From assembly GCF_026003995.1 (NCBI RefSeq), contig NZ_BPIG01000001.1, positions 693,444 through 757,443 on the forward strand: a DNA stretch of 64,000 nucleotides. Reading direction: 5' to 3'. The notes under the pieces are model-generated. The model was not told the origin of the DNA. It saw only the letters and a program-made list of their open reading frames with translations, and did not search any database. This document shows positions 34,616-43,088 of this stretch, piece by piece. The DNA comes from Tepidiforma sp. GTDB taxonomy: Bacteria > Chloroflexota > Dehalococcoidia > Tepidiformales > Tepidiformaceae. Both the position numbers and the translations under genes were made by a program. How positions within the stretch are numbered: the stretch's first letter is position 1; each line of letters starts with the position of its first letter.

Positions 34616-34855
34616 ATGCATACACCGGTCACCCCGTGGGTGCTGGCGGGGAGGATTTTCGCCATCATCGGGATGGCGTTCACCGCCGCCTGCGCCATCC
34701 TGTTCCTCGTCGTGCCGCTCTGGTGGTGGGCGCTCGGGTCGGCGCTGGCGTTCGCACCGTTCTTCCTGCTCATCGTGCTGGTGGAGCGGTACCAGTCGAA
34801 GCACGGCCTCATCGGGCCGGAGCCCGCCGTGCCGGACGATGGGGATTCGGACTAG
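34616..34855 (+). CDS. small two-helix membrane protein
   Basis: A 79-aa protein (MHTPVTPWVLAGRIFAI start, ATG 34616) with two hydrophobic segments (GRIFAIIGMAFTAACAILFLVV and WWWALGSALAFAPFFLLIVLV) and a charged cytoplasmic tail ending in DDGDSD. No family is recognised. It overlaps the lipoprotein gene downstream by 17 nt in another frame, so both are likely co-translated. Confidence 0.6.
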   Translation: MHTPVTPWVLAGRIFAIIGMAFTAACAILFLVVPLWWWALGSALAFAPFFLLIVLVERYQSKHGLIGPEPAVPDDGDSD

Positions 34856-35483
34856 CCTCGCGGCGCCCCTGCTGGCGGCGGCGGTGCTGGCCGGCTGCCA
34901 GGCCTCGGCGCGGTTCGACGGCACGCCGCTCGACCGCTACCTGTGCGAGGCAGCCGACCTGCCGTTCGACTTCATGGAGCAGACGCGGGGGGACTTCACC
35001 GCCGCGGACCTCGGCGGGCTCTCGCGCGAGCCGGAGGCGCGGAAGGCGGAGTACCGGGCGGCGGGGATGGAGGGCGGGCGGTTCGTCTTCTGGAAGCAGA
35101 GCCTGCCGCGGCCGCCGTTCGAGGCGCCGGTGAACGTGGTTTGCCAGGCACTTTCGTTCGAATCGGCGGCGCAGGCCGAAGCGTGGGTGGCAGGGATCAC
35201 GGCCGAGCCCGCGGCCATCCGCGATTCGGGGCTCCTGTGGGCGCCGCTCGATGGTTCGCGGGCGGAGGAGCTGCCGAGCCCGGCCGGGCGGCTGTTCCGG
35301 CTCGAGGCGGCGGAAGGCGACGCGCGGGTGACGCTCTACGCCCTGCACGAGGCGCGGGGAAACGTCGTGCTCAGCGTGTTCGTCGGCGACCGGGATGGAC
35401 GGACGGAGGCCGCGACGGCGCTCGCCATCGCGGCCTCGCGGGATGCGCGGCTGGGGGAGAGCGCTACTTCGGGGTCTCGGTGA
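34839..35483 (+). CDS. predicted lipoprotein, function unknown
   Basis: A 214-aa protein with a lipoprotein signal (MGIRTSLAAPLLAAAVLAGCQA; lipobox LAGC with Cys about 20) and an otherwise secreted, unrecognised body (RYLCEAADLPFDFMEQTRGDF, VNVVCQALSFESAAQAEAWVAG). Two further cysteines could form a disulfide. Its last 20 nt overlap the 3' end of the convergent cyclophilin gene. Confidence 0.6.
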   Translation: MGIRTSLAAPLLAAAVLAGCQASARFDGTPLDRYLCEAADLPFDFMEQTRGDFTAADLGGLSREPEARKAEYRAAGMEGGRFVFWKQSLPRPPFEAPVNVVCQALSFESAAQAEAWVAGITAEPAAIRDSGLLWAPLDGSRAEELPSPAGRLFRLEAAEGDARVTLYALHEARGNVVLSVFVGDRDGRTEAATALAIAASRDARLGESATSGSR

Positions 35484-36297
35484 TCTGGATGGTCTGGATG
35501 GTGACGGGCTCGATGGGCCGGTCGCCCTGGCCGACCTGGACCTTGCCGATCGCCTCGACGACGTCCATGCCGGAGATGACCTCGCCGAACGGGTAGAACT
35601 TGTTCGCGCTCGGGTTGTCGTAGTCGAGCGACGGGTTGTCCTTCAGGTTGATGAAGAACTGGCTCCCGAACTGGGTCTGGCCGGAGACCTTGGCCATCGC
35701 GATGGTGCCCTTCTTGTTGCGGAGCTCATTCGGTTCGTCCTGGGTCTGGTAGCCGGGGCCGCCGGTGCCGGTCGCGGTGGGATCGCCGCCCTGGATGACG
35801 AAGTTCGAGACGACGCGGTGGAAGGTGGTGTTGTCGAAGTAGCCCTGCTTCGCGAGGAAGACGAAGCTGTTGACCGTGTTGGGGGCGACGTCGGCGAAGA
35901 GGCGGACGGTGAAGTCGCCCTTGCTGGTCTTGAAGGTGGCGGTGTAGGTGTTCTTCGTCGCGTCGATGACCTGCTCGGCTTTTTCGAACTGCTTCGGCGC
36001 GGGCGTCGGGCTGCCGGTGGGCGAGGCGTCAGCGGTGGACGTCGCGGCCGGCGTCACGGTGGGAAGCGCGTCGGGATTGCCCTGGTCGAGACCGCCCGTC
36101 GTAAGAACGGCGGTGACGACCATCGCAACGGCCACGACGACACCGATGACAGCGAACCAGCGGACATCGCCGAGGACGTTCATCGGGAAGCCGGGCTTGT
36201 AGATCTCGGACGGTGAGGCGTGGCTGAGCTGGTAGGTGCGGCGTCGCGATGGCTCCTGCCGCAGGTGTTGCAGCTCGCGTCGTTTGCGCTTGGGCAC
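35464..36297 (-). CDS. membrane-anchored cyclophilin-type peptidyl-prolyl isomerase
   Basis: A 277-aa protein with a basic cytoplasmic N-terminus, one membrane helix (WFAVIGVVVAVAMVVTAVL), a Thr/Pro/Ser-rich linker (about 75-100) and an extracytoplasmic cyclophilin domain: FADVAPNTVNSFVFLAKQGYFDNTTFHRVVSNFVIQGGDPT, FGSQFFINL, FGEVISGMDVVEAI. The catalytic Arg in FHRVV, the QGGDP loop and the QFFI motif are present, so it is probably active on secreted proteins. The promoter lies 51 nt upstream. Confidence 0.9.
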   Translation of the reverse strand: MPKRKRRELQHLRQEPSRRRTYQLSHASPSEIYKPGFPMNVLGDVRWFAVIGVVVAVAMVVTAVLTTGGLDQGNPDALPTVTPAATSTADASPTGSPTPAPKQFEKAEQVIDATKNTYTATFKTSKGDFTVRLFADVAPNTVNSFVFLAKQGYFDNTTFHRVVSNFVIQGGDPTATGTGGPGYQTQDEPNELRNKKGTIAMAKVSGQTQFGSQFFINLKDNPSLDYDNPSANKFYPFGEVISGMDVVEAIGKVQVGQGDRPIEPVTIQTIQITETPK

Positions 36298-36347
36298 GGT
36301 GGTACTCCGGGTGGACGGCTGCTGGGGTTGATAGCCGGCTCGTGGCC

Positions 36348-36376
36348 AGTATACGGAGGCCGGGAATTGCGACCAA
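36348..36376 (-). promoter_or_regulatory. promoter of the cyclophilin gene
   Basis: Minus-strand TTGGTC (36376-36371), 17-nt spacer and TATACT (36353-36348), giving a leader of about 45 nt. Confidence 0.55.
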
Positions 36377-36407
36377 TTTGGCAGCCGGCTGGCGGGAAAG
36401 GGCCGGT

Positions 36408-37955
36408 CTAGCGCCGGTAGCCGAGCTTTGCGAGCTCTTCGCGGGCAACCTCGCGGTCATCCCAGGGGATGACCTGGTCGCCGTAGACGATGGACTTCTC
36501 GTGGCCTTTGCCGGCGATGACGACGATGTCGCCGTAGCGGGCCATGGCGAGGGCGGCGGCGATGGCTTCGCGGCGGTCTTCGATTTCGAGGAAGTCGGCG
36601 CCGCGCTGGCGGCCGGCGCTCTCGGCGTGGCGGCCGATTTCGCGGACGATGGCAGCCGGGTCTTCGGAGCGGGGGTCTTCGTTCGTGAAGATGGCGAAAT
36701 CCGCACCCTCGGCAGCAGCCCGGCCGACGCCGAACCGGCGGCCGGGGTCGCGCTCGCCGGCGGCGCCGACGACGATGATGAGCCGGCCCTGGCAGACATC
36801 TCGGAGGACTTCGAGGACTTTGCGGACGGCATCGCCGGTGTGGGCGTAGTCGACGATGACGTCGAAGGGCTGGCCGGCGTCGATGCGCTCCATCCGGCCG
36901 GGGACGCCGGGACATTCGCCGAGGCCGCGGGCGACGGCCTGGAGGTCGGCGCCGACGGCGAGGGCGCCGGAGGCCGCAGCGAGGACGTTCATCACGTTGA
37001 AGAGCGCGGGGAGGCGGATGGAGCACTCGGCCATGCCGCCGGGGGTGACGATGCGGAAGCTGGTGCCATCCGGCCGGAGGATGATGTTGCGGGCGACGAT
37101 GTCGGCGTTGCGGGCCTCGAGGCCGAAGCGGATGGCCTCGGCGCGGGGCGCATGGCTGAGCATGTACTCGGCGCTCGGGTCGTCGGCGTTCACGACGGCG
37201 TGTTTGCCGACGCCTTTGTCGGCGGCGACCTCGAGGGCGGCGAAGAGCCGGGCCTTGGCGTCGCGGTAGGCCTCGAAGGTCTGGTGGAAGTCGAGGTGGT
37301 CGCTCGTGATGTTCGTGAAGATGGCGACGTCGTACTCCACGTGGTCGAGGCGGTGGAGGGCGAGTCCGTGGCTGGTGGATTCGACGATGGCGTAGTCGCA
37401 GCGGGCGTCAGCCATGCGGCGGAGGAGGCGCTGGACTTCGGGCGCCTCGGGGGTCGTCATGCGGGCGGTGACGTGGCCGGTTTCGCCAGGGAGGTAGGTA
37501 TCGACGGTGCCGAGGCGGCCGACGCGGGCGCCCGCGGCTTCGAGGGCGCTCGTGAGGAGGTGGGAGGTGGTGGTCTTGCCGTCGGTGCCGGTGATGCCGA
37601 TGACGACGAGTTCCCGGCCGGGATGCCCGTAGAACCAGGCCGCGGCGGCGGAGAGCGCCGGGCGGGTGGCGGGGACTTCGACGAGGGCGAGGCTGGCCGG
37701 GAGCGGCGGCAGCTCATGGCCGGCTTCGACGAGCGCGGCTGCCGCCCCGGCCGCGGCGACGTCCGGGAGGAAGCGGTGCCCATCGACGGTAAAGCCCTTG
37801 ATGGCGACGAAGAGGCTGCCGGGGCCGGCGAGGCGCGAGTCGTGGTGGACGGCAGAGATGGCCGCGCCGGGGTCGCCGCGCAGGAGGCGGGCGCCGGGCA
37901 GTTCGGCGAGGAGACCGGCGAGGGTGCGGGGTGCAGCGTGGGAATCGGTCGTCAC
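36408..37955 (-). CDS. murE: UDP-N-acetylmuramyl-tripeptide synthetase (MurE family)
   Basis: A 515-aa Mur ligase that adds the third amino acid to UDP-MurNAc-L-Ala-D-Glu. Motifs: VHHDSRLAGPGSLFVAIKG, ITGTDGKTTTSHLL (P-loop), TTPEAPEVQRLL, the carbamoyl-Lys region SDHLDFHQTFEAYRDAKARLF, DYAHTGDAVRKVL, GAAGERDPGRR, NEDPRSEDP and GKGHEKS. The selectivity motif reads EDPR where meso-DAP enzymes have DNPR; the Arg points to a diamino acid with a free carboxylate (or ornithine) rather than Lys. It stands alone, away from a division/cell-wall cluster. The GTG start at 37955 has a -10 (TACCAT) 6 nt before it, so the mRNA may be leaderless. Confidence 0.88.
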   Translation of the reverse strand: MTTDSHAAPRTLAGLLAELPGARLLRGDPGAAISAVHHDSRLAGPGSLFVAIKGFTVDGHRFLPDVAAAGAAAALVEAGHELPPLPASLALVEVPATRPALSAAAAWFYGHPGRELVVIGITGTDGKTTTSHLLTSALEAAGARVGRLGTVDTYLPGETGHVTARMTTPEAPEVQRLLRRMADARCDYAIVESTSHGLALHRLDHVEYDVAIFTNITSDHLDFHQTFEAYRDAKARLFAALEVAADKGVGKHAVVNADDPSAEYMLSHAPRAEAIRFGLEARNADIVARNIILRPDGTSFRIVTPGGMAECSIRLPALFNVMNVLAAASGALAVGADLQAVARGLGECPGVPGRMERIDAGQPFDVIVDYAHTGDAVRKVLEVLRDVCQGRLIIVVGAAGERDPGRRFGVGRAAAEGADFAIFTNEDPRSEDPAAIVREIGRHAESAGRQRGADFLEIEDRREAIAAALAMARYGDIVVIAGKGHEKSIVYGDQVIPWDDREVAREELAKLGYRR

Positions 37956-37961
37956 GGGTCG

Positions 37962-37967
37962 ATGGTA
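37962..37967 (-). promoter_or_regulatory. -10 box (TACCAT) 6 nt before the murE start: leaderless mRNA
   Basis: Minus strand TACCAT-N6-GTG. The spacing puts the transcription start on the first base of the start codon, and there is no Shine-Dalgarno. Confidence 0.45.
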
Positions 37968-37993
37968 GTGCGGCGGGCGGCCGGTGTCGCGGC

Positions 37994-38560
37994 CTACTCG
38001 AGGGCGCGCAGGAGGTCGAGGAAGTTCCCGAGCATCCGCGCGGTCGCGCCCCAGATGAGGTCGTCGCCGAAGCGGTAGGCCTGGAAGACGTATTCGCGGC
38101 CGTTGATGATGCGGCGGTCGGGCACGAGGTTGCGCGGGTCGCGGAGATGGCTGAGCGGCACTTCGAGCAGGTAGGCGACTTCCTCGCTGCTGAAGCGCCA
38201 TTCGTAGGGGTAGCGGTCGAGCCAGCCGACGAACGGGGTGACGAGGAAGTTGGAGACGGTGACCATCTGGTCGAGTTCGCCGAGGACATCGACGTCGTCG
38301 GGGCGGACGCCGATCTCCTCGTGCGTCTCGCGGAGGGCGGTGTAGCGGACGTCGGGGTCGCCGGGGTCCATGACGCCGCCGGGGAAGCTGATTTGGCCTT
38401 TGTGGTCGCGGACGCGGTCGGTGCGCTTCTGGAAGATGACGTGGGGGCCGCCTGGCCGGTCGTGGAGGAGGAGGAGGACGCCGGCCGGCGGGAGGGGCGG
38501 GTCGGGCTGCTGGCGGGCCGGTTCGTAGCTGGCGAGGAGGCGCCGGACGTCGTCGCGCAT
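37994..38560 (-). CDS. NUDIX hydrolase, CoA pyrophosphatase (NudL/YeaB-like)
   Basis: A 188-aa Nudix protein. The extended CoA-pyrophosphatase signature GQISFPGGVMDPGDPDVRYTALRETHEEIG matches the UPF0035 LLTXR-type box followed by the Nudix box GX5EX7REXXEE. It probably cleaves CoA or acyl-CoA to phosphopantetheine and 3',5'-ADP. It follows the helical protein gene by 5 nt and is the last gene of a three-gene minus-strand unit. Confidence 0.88.
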   Translation of the reverse strand: MRDDVRRLLASYEPARQQPDPPLPPAGVLLLLHDRPGGPHVIFQKRTDRVRDHKGQISFPGGVMDPGDPDVRYTALRETHEEIGVRPDDVDVLGELDQMVTVSNFLVTPFVGWLDRYPYEWRFSSEEVAYLLEVPLSHLRDPRNLVPDRRIINGREYVFQAYRFGDDLIWGATARMLGNFLDLLRALE

Positions 38561-38565
38561 CGGGC

Positions 38566-39009
38566 CTAGGGCCTTGCGGAGAGGTGGCGGCGGCGGGTGG
38601 ATTCGACGAGTTCGGCCCAGATGCGCTCGTCGAGATCACGCGCGGCGTCACCGGGGGTTCGTTCGACGGCCGCGTGGAGGTCGATGAGGGCGGCGCGGAG
38701 GAGGTCGTTCTCGCGCTGGAGGTCGGAGACGCGGAAGGAGGCAGCCGCGGGGGCGGCGAGGGCCTGGGGCACCGACGGGGGAACCGACTCGCCGAGGAGG
38801 TCGCGGCCGGCGGCGAGGAGCTCGCGGACGATGCGGTTTTCGGTGACGAGGCGGTCGGCGGCGCGGTCGAACTCTTCGGCGACCATCATGTCGAGCATGG
38901 CCGCGATGCCGACGAGCTGCTGCCCGAACGGCGTGGGGATGCGGGGCAGAACCTCGGAGAGCAGGTTGGCGGCGACGCCCTGGAGGACGCGGGGCGGCGA
39001 GGGGTTCAC
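38566..39009 (-). CDS. helical protein, function unknown
   Basis: A 147-aa protein, mostly alpha-helical: LQGVAANLLSEVLPRIPTPFGQQLVGIAAMLDMMVAEEFDRAADRLVTEN, then RVSDLQRENDLLRAALIDLHAAV. No motif is recognised. The GTG start overlaps the stop of the upstream kinase-like gene (GTGA). Proteins of this type next to APH-like proteins in acyl-CoA-degrading bacteria are known, but no function can be given. Confidence 0.65.
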   Translation of the reverse strand: MNPSPPRVLQGVAANLLSEVLPRIPTPFGQQLVGIAAMLDMMVAEEFDRAADRLVTENRIVRELLAAGRDLLGESVPPSVPQALAAPAAASFRVSDLQRENDLLRAALIDLHAAVERTPGDAARDLDERIWAELVESTRRRHLSARP

Positions 39010-40025
39010 GGCAGCCTCCCCATGGTGCGCAGGAGGTACTGGTCCTGGGCGTTGATGAGCGAATAGGCGACGAGCGGGAGGATGAGTTCGTTGGTGCGGC
39101 CCTCGGCGAAGGAACGGGCGCCGGTGACCCAGATGCCCTGGCACTTCACGTGGCTGAACACCTCCCACCAGTAGAGGGCGGCGGGGTCGGCGCGGAGGCC
39201 GGAGTAGCGCTCCCAGTGGGCGATGGCCGTTTCGCGGTCGACGATGCCGCCGGGGCGGCCGTCTTTCGCCCAGTGCCAGGACTGGTTGAACGACCACGCG
39301 AGGTCTTCGAGCGGGTCGCCGAGGTGGGCCATCTCCCAGTCGACGATGCCGTAGATGCCGCCGTCTTCGCGGTAGAGGAAGTTGCCGACGCGGTAGTCGC
39401 CGTGGACGACGCTGATGCGCTGGGCGGGCGGCGGCGGGTTCGCGCGGAGCCAGCGGATGGCGGCCTTCATGATCGGCTGGGGCTCCATCGCTTCGGTGTC
39501 GAGGATGCGCTCCCAGTGGTCGAGTTCGTGCTGCCACGCGGTTTCGGGGGTCGGGACGTGGGTAACGCGCTCGATGCCGGTGCCGCGCCAGTCGAACGTC
39601 GCGATGGCGGCGAGGATGCGGTACATGTTCTCGGCGATTTTCGGCTGAACGGCGGTGTAGGGCGGCGCGATGATGCGGGCGGTCGCGCTTTCGCAGCCGA
39701 GGATGCGGTCCATGATGAAAAAGGGGCCGCCGAGCACGGAGGGGTCGTTTTCGAGCCAGCGCATGCGGGGCACGGGGACATCGGTGCCCCAGAAGGCGGA
39801 GTAGAAGGCGTATTCGGCTTCGCGGTCGGTTTCGAGGAGCGAGGCGGGCGGGTCCTTGCGGAGGACGAAGGGGGCGGACTGGCGCCCGCCGACGGGGTCC
39901 GTCCACTCGGCATCGAACATCCACGTTTCGCGCGAGGCGCCGCCGGGGATGCGGAGGAGGTTGGTGACCCGGACGTCGGCCGCTTCGAGCCGGGGGGCGA
40001 GGTAGCGTGCGAGTGCTTCTTCCAC
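39006..40025 (-). CDS. aminoglycoside phosphotransferase (APH/ACAD10-like) family kinase
   Basis: A 339-aa protein-kinase-fold phosphotransferase: IPGGASRETWMFD, FVLRKDPPASLLETDREAEYAFYSAF, the catalytic loop VVHGDYRVGNFLY and the metal-binding IYGIVDWEMAHLGDPLEDLAW. This branch is close to ACAD10/11 N-terminal kinases, which phosphorylate hydroxy-acyl-CoAs, rather than antibiotic-resistance enzymes; the assignment to that branch is inference from motif style and context. The start is GTG 40025. Confidence 0.85.
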   Translation of the reverse strand: MEEALARYLAPRLEAADVRVTNLLRIPGGASRETWMFDAEWTDPVGGRQSAPFVLRKDPPASLLETDREAEYAFYSAFWGTDVPVPRMRWLENDPSVLGGPFFIMDRILGCESATARIIAPPYTAVQPKIAENMYRILAAIATFDWRGTGIERVTHVPTPETAWQHELDHWERILDTEAMEPQPIMKAAIRWLRANPPPPAQRISVVHGDYRVGNFLYREDGGIYGIVDWEMAHLGDPLEDLAWSFNQSWHWAKDGRPGGIVDRETAIAHWERYSGLRADPAALYWWEVFSHVKCQGIWVTGARSFAEGRTNELILPLVAYSLINAQDQYLLRTMGRLP

Positions 40026-40079
40026 GGGGCGGAGGGGAAGGTTACGGGCTCCCGGGGCAGTGTCAAGGCCGCGGGGAGT

Positions 40080-40685
40080 CTAGAGCGTGCCCTTCGTGCT
40101 GGGGATGTCGCCGCCGCGGCGGGGGTCGAAGCGGGTCGCGGCGTCGAGGGCGCGGGCCATCGCTTTGAAGGCGGCCTCGCACTTGTGGTGGTCGTTGACG
40201 CCGTAGAGGACGCGGAGGTGGAGATTGATCTTCGCGGCGAAGGCGAACGATTCGAGGAAGTGGTTGAAGAGGTCGGGCGGCATGCCGCCGAGCTCGCGGC
40301 CGAGCAGCTTGAGGTCGAGGACAGCGTAGGGGCGGCCGCTGAGGTCGATGACGGCGTGGGCGAGCGCCTCATCGAGGGGCATGTAGGCGGAGCCGGCGCG
40401 GACGAGGCCGGCCTTGTCGCCGAGCGCCTTCGCGAGCGCCTCGCCGAGGGCGATACCGATGTCCTCGACGGTGTGGTGCTGGTCGATCCAGAGGTCGCCG
40501 TCGCAGCGGACGTCGAGGTCGAAGACGCCGTGCTTGGCGATGTGGGAGAGCATGTGGTCGAGGAAGCCGACGCCGGTGGCGCAGGAGAACTTGCCGGAGC
40601 CGTCGAGGTTGAGCGTGAGGTCGATGCTGGTCTCGGCGGTGCGGCGGGTGACGGTAGCGATGCGCGGTGCGGGCGGCTGGTTCAC
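40080..40685 (-). CDS. hisB: imidazoleglycerol-phosphate dehydratase
   Basis: HisB performs step 6 of histidine synthesis, dehydrating imidazoleglycerol phosphate. The monofunctional 201-aa protein has the paired His/Glu metal sites GVGFLDHMLSHIAKHG, DQHHTVEDIGIALGEAL, FNHFLESFAFAAKINLHL and GVNDHHKCEAAFKAMARAL. GTG 40685 overlaps the hisC stop (GTGA). It is the last his gene in this cluster; hisH, hisA, hisF and hisI are not in the window. Confidence 0.95.
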   Translation of the reverse strand: MNQPPAPRIATVTRRTAETSIDLTLNLDGSGKFSCATGVGFLDHMLSHIAKHGVFDLDVRCDGDLWIDQHHTVEDIGIALGEALAKALGDKAGLVRAGSAYMPLDEALAHAVIDLSGRPYAVLDLKLLGRELGGMPPDLFNHFLESFAFAAKINLHLRVLYGVNDHHKCEAAFKAMARALDAATRFDPRRGGDIPSTKGTL

Positions 40686-41761
40686 GACTGGAGCTCCTTG
40701 AGGGCGGCGACGAGGGCGTCGGTGTCGGCGGGGCGGCCGGCGCTGATGCGGATGCAGTTCTGGAGGTCGGGCCGGTCGTAGTAGCGGACGAGGATGCCGC
40801 GGCGGCGGAGGGCCTCGGCGACGTCGCGGGCGGGCCGGCCGCGGACGGCGAAGAGGACGAAGTTCGCGACCGAGGGGTACGGTTCGAGCCAGCCGAGGGC
40901 GGCGACGAGCCGGGTCATCCGGTCCCGCTCGGCGATGAGGGCGGCGATGTCCTCGGCGATCTCGGCGCGGTGCTCGATGGCAGCGATGGCGGCAGCCTCG
41001 GCCGCGACGTTGACGTTGTAGGGCTGCTTGAGCGCCATCATGAGCTCCGCCAGCCCGGGGCTCGAGATGCTGTAGCCGACGCGGAGTCCGGCGAGGCCGG
41101 CCCATTTGCTGAAGGTGCGAAGGACGACGAGGTTCTCGTGCCGGGCGATGAGCGGCACGACCGTCTCGCCGCCGAATTCGATGTAGGCTTCGTCGACGAC
41201 GATGAGCGCCGGGAGGTCGAGGAGGGCTTCGAGTTCGGCCCGGTTGAGCGGGTTGCCGGTCGGGTTGTTCGGGTGGGTGAGGAAGACGATGCGGGCCGCG
41301 TGCTGCGTGACGGCGTGGCGGATGGCGACGACGTCGAGGTCGAAGTTCGGCCGGCGGGGCACCTCGACGGGGCGCGCGCGCATGATCTTCGCGAGGAACC
41401 GGTACATGCCGAAGGCCGGCGTCGGGACGACGACCGCCGGCGGCGCGACGAGACGGATGATGACATCGATGAGGTCGTCGGCGCCGGAGCCAGCGACGAC
41501 CTGCGACGGGTCGACGCCGGCGTAGCGGGCGATGGCGTTGCGGAGTCTGGTCTGGCCCGGGTCGGGGTAGATGTGAAAGTCGGCGCGGGCAGCGGCTTCG
41601 CGGACGGCCGGGCGGGGGCCGTAGAGGTTTTCGTTGGCGTCGAGCTTGACGAGGCGGTCGACGGGCACGCCGATCTCGGCCGCGAGGACATCGAGCGGCT
41701 TGACGGGGACGTACTCCTCGAGGTCGTCGAGGTCGGGCCGGAGGATCGGGCGGAGGGACAC
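40682..41761 (-). CDS. hisC: histidinol-phosphate aminotransferase
   Basis: A 359-aa PLP-dependent class I/II aminotransferase for step 7 of histidine synthesis: KLDANENLYGP, GSGADDLIDVIIRL, THPNNPTGNPL, VDEAYIEFGG, the PLP lysine in VLRTFSKWAGLAGLRVGY, and the C-terminal ILVRYYDRPDLQNCIRISAG. It starts 1 nt after hisD. Confidence 0.95.
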   Translation of the reverse strand: MSLRPILRPDLDDLEEYVPVKPLDVLAAEIGVPVDRLVKLDANENLYGPRPAVREAAARADFHIYPDPGQTRLRNAIARYAGVDPSQVVAGSGADDLIDVIIRLVAPPAVVVPTPAFGMYRFLAKIMRARPVEVPRRPNFDLDVVAIRHAVTQHAARIVFLTHPNNPTGNPLNRAELEALLDLPALIVVDEAYIEFGGETVVPLIARHENLVVLRTFSKWAGLAGLRVGYSISSPGLAELMMALKQPYNVNVAAEAAAIAAIEHRAEIAEDIAALIAERDRMTRLVAALGWLEPYPSVANFVLFAVRGRPARDVAEALRRRGILVRYYDRPDLQNCIRISAGRPADTDALVAALKELQS

Positions 41762-41762
41762 G

Positions 41763-43088
41763 TCAGCGGCCCTGCAGGCGGCGTTCGACGGCGTGTGCGT
41801 GGCCGGTGAGACCCTCGGCCCGGGCGATGACGGCGGCCATCCGGTTGAGCTCTTCGGACTCGTCGTCGGGGAGGTTGACGATGGCCATCTTCTTGAGGAA
41901 GTCGTGGACGCCGAGCGGGCCGCTCCAGCGGGCTGAGCCGCCGGTGGGCATCGTGTGGCTCGGGCCGGCGGTGTAGTCGCCGACGGCCTCGGGGGAGGCT
42001 TCGCCGAGGAAGAGACCGCCGCAGTTGCGCACTTTCATGACGTAGGCGGTCGGGTTCTCGACGCAGAGGCAGAGGTGCTCGGGGGCGTACTCGTTCGCGA
42101 GGTCGATGGCGTGGTCGATGTCGTTGACGAGGATGCAGCCGCCGCGGTTCTCGAGGGCCGCGCGGGCGATTTTCGCGCGCTCGAGCGTGCGGAGCTGGCG
42201 CTCGATGGCGGCCGCGACTTCGTCGGCGAGGTAGTGGGAGGGGGTGAGGAGGATCGGGCTGGCGAGCGGGTCGTGCTCGGCCTGCGCGATGAGGTCGGCG
42301 GCGACGAGCTCCGGGTTCGCGCTCTCGTCGGCGATGATCATGGTCTCGGTCGGGCCGTAGATGCTGTCGATGCCGACGTCGCCGAAGACCTGCCGCTTGG
42401 CGATGGTGACGAAGAGGCCGCCGGGGCCGGCGATCTTGTCGACACGGGGGATGGTTTCGGTGCCGTAGGCGAAGGCGGCGATGCCCTGCGCGCCCCCGGC
42501 TTTGAAGACGGCGTCGACGCCGGCGATGTCGGCGGCGACGAGCTTCACGGGCGGAACGGAACCGTCGGGCAGCACGGGGCTCGTGAGGTAGACCTCATCG
42601 ACACCCGCGACGCGGGCCGGGATGGCGCACATCAGCACGGTGCTGGGGAGCGGCGCACGGGTGCCGGGGACGTAGATGCCGGCGCGCTGGATGGGGCGGG
42701 TGAGCTGGCCGAGGCCTTGCTGCTGGAAGTCGATGGTGGCGCCGCGGAGCTGGGTTTCGTGGTAGCGGCGGACCCGCTCGGCGGCGAAGCGGAGGGCTTC
42801 GATGAGGTCGGCGGGGAGGGCTTCATAGGCGGCGCGGACTTCATCGGGCGTGACGCGGAGGTCGGGGGTGTGGGCGCCGTCGATGGCGGAGTTGTAGTAG
42901 CGGACGGCGTTGTCGCCGTCCTCGCGGACGTCGCGGATGATGCGGCGGACGACTTCTTCGGGGGCGAGCTCCTGCCCGAAGGTGCGGAAGGTCGTTTCGC
43001 GGACCTCCATCGGGAGCTCTTCGATGTCGAGGGGCCGGCGGGCGAGGAGCGTTCGGCGGCCTTCTTCAGCGTTGCGGATTATGCGCAT
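41763..43088 (-). CDS. hisD: histidinol dehydrogenase
   Basis: A 441-aa zinc enzyme that oxidises histidinol to histidine in two NAD-dependent steps. Motifs: PIQRAGIYVPGTRAPLPSTVLM, FKAGGAQGIAAFAYGTETIPRVDKIAGPGG, DSIYGPTETMIIADESANPELVAADLIAQAEHDP, NEYAPEHL and AGPSHTMPTGGSARWSGPLGVHDFLK. The 3' end of the phospholipase-like gene overlaps its first codons by 10 nt. Confidence 0.96.
   Translation of the reverse strand: MRIIRNAEEGRRTLLARRPLDIEELPMEVRETTFRTFGQELAPEEVVRRIIRDVREDGDNAVRYYNSAIDGAHTPDLRVTPDEVRAAYEALPADLIEALRFAAERVRRYHETQLRGATIDFQQQGLGQLTRPIQRAGIYVPGTRAPLPSTVLMCAIPARVAGVDEVYLTSPVLPDGSVPPVKLVAADIAGVDAVFKAGGAQGIAAFAYGTETIPRVDKIAGPGGLFVTIAKRQVFGDVGIDSIYGPTETMIIADESANPELVAADLIAQAEHDPLASPILLTPSHYLADEVAAAIERQLRTLERAKIARAALENRGGCILVNDIDHAIDLANEYAPEHLCLCVENPTAYVMKVRNCGGLFLGEASPEAVGDYTAGPSHTMPTGGSARWSGPLGVHDFLKKMAIVNLPDDESEELNRMAAVIARAEGLTGHAHAVERRLQGR

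Noticed and set aside
36408-37955. Long N-terminal extension of MurE reaching 38651
   Set aside because: The extension lies over the NUDIX gene in another frame and is Arg/Pro-rich shadow sequence; GTG 37955 gives the normal MurE N-terminus.
39006-40025. Aminoglycoside-resistance gene
   Set aside because: The APH fold is shared by many metabolic kinases; context and motif style fit the ACAD10-like branch, and there is no mobile element nearby.
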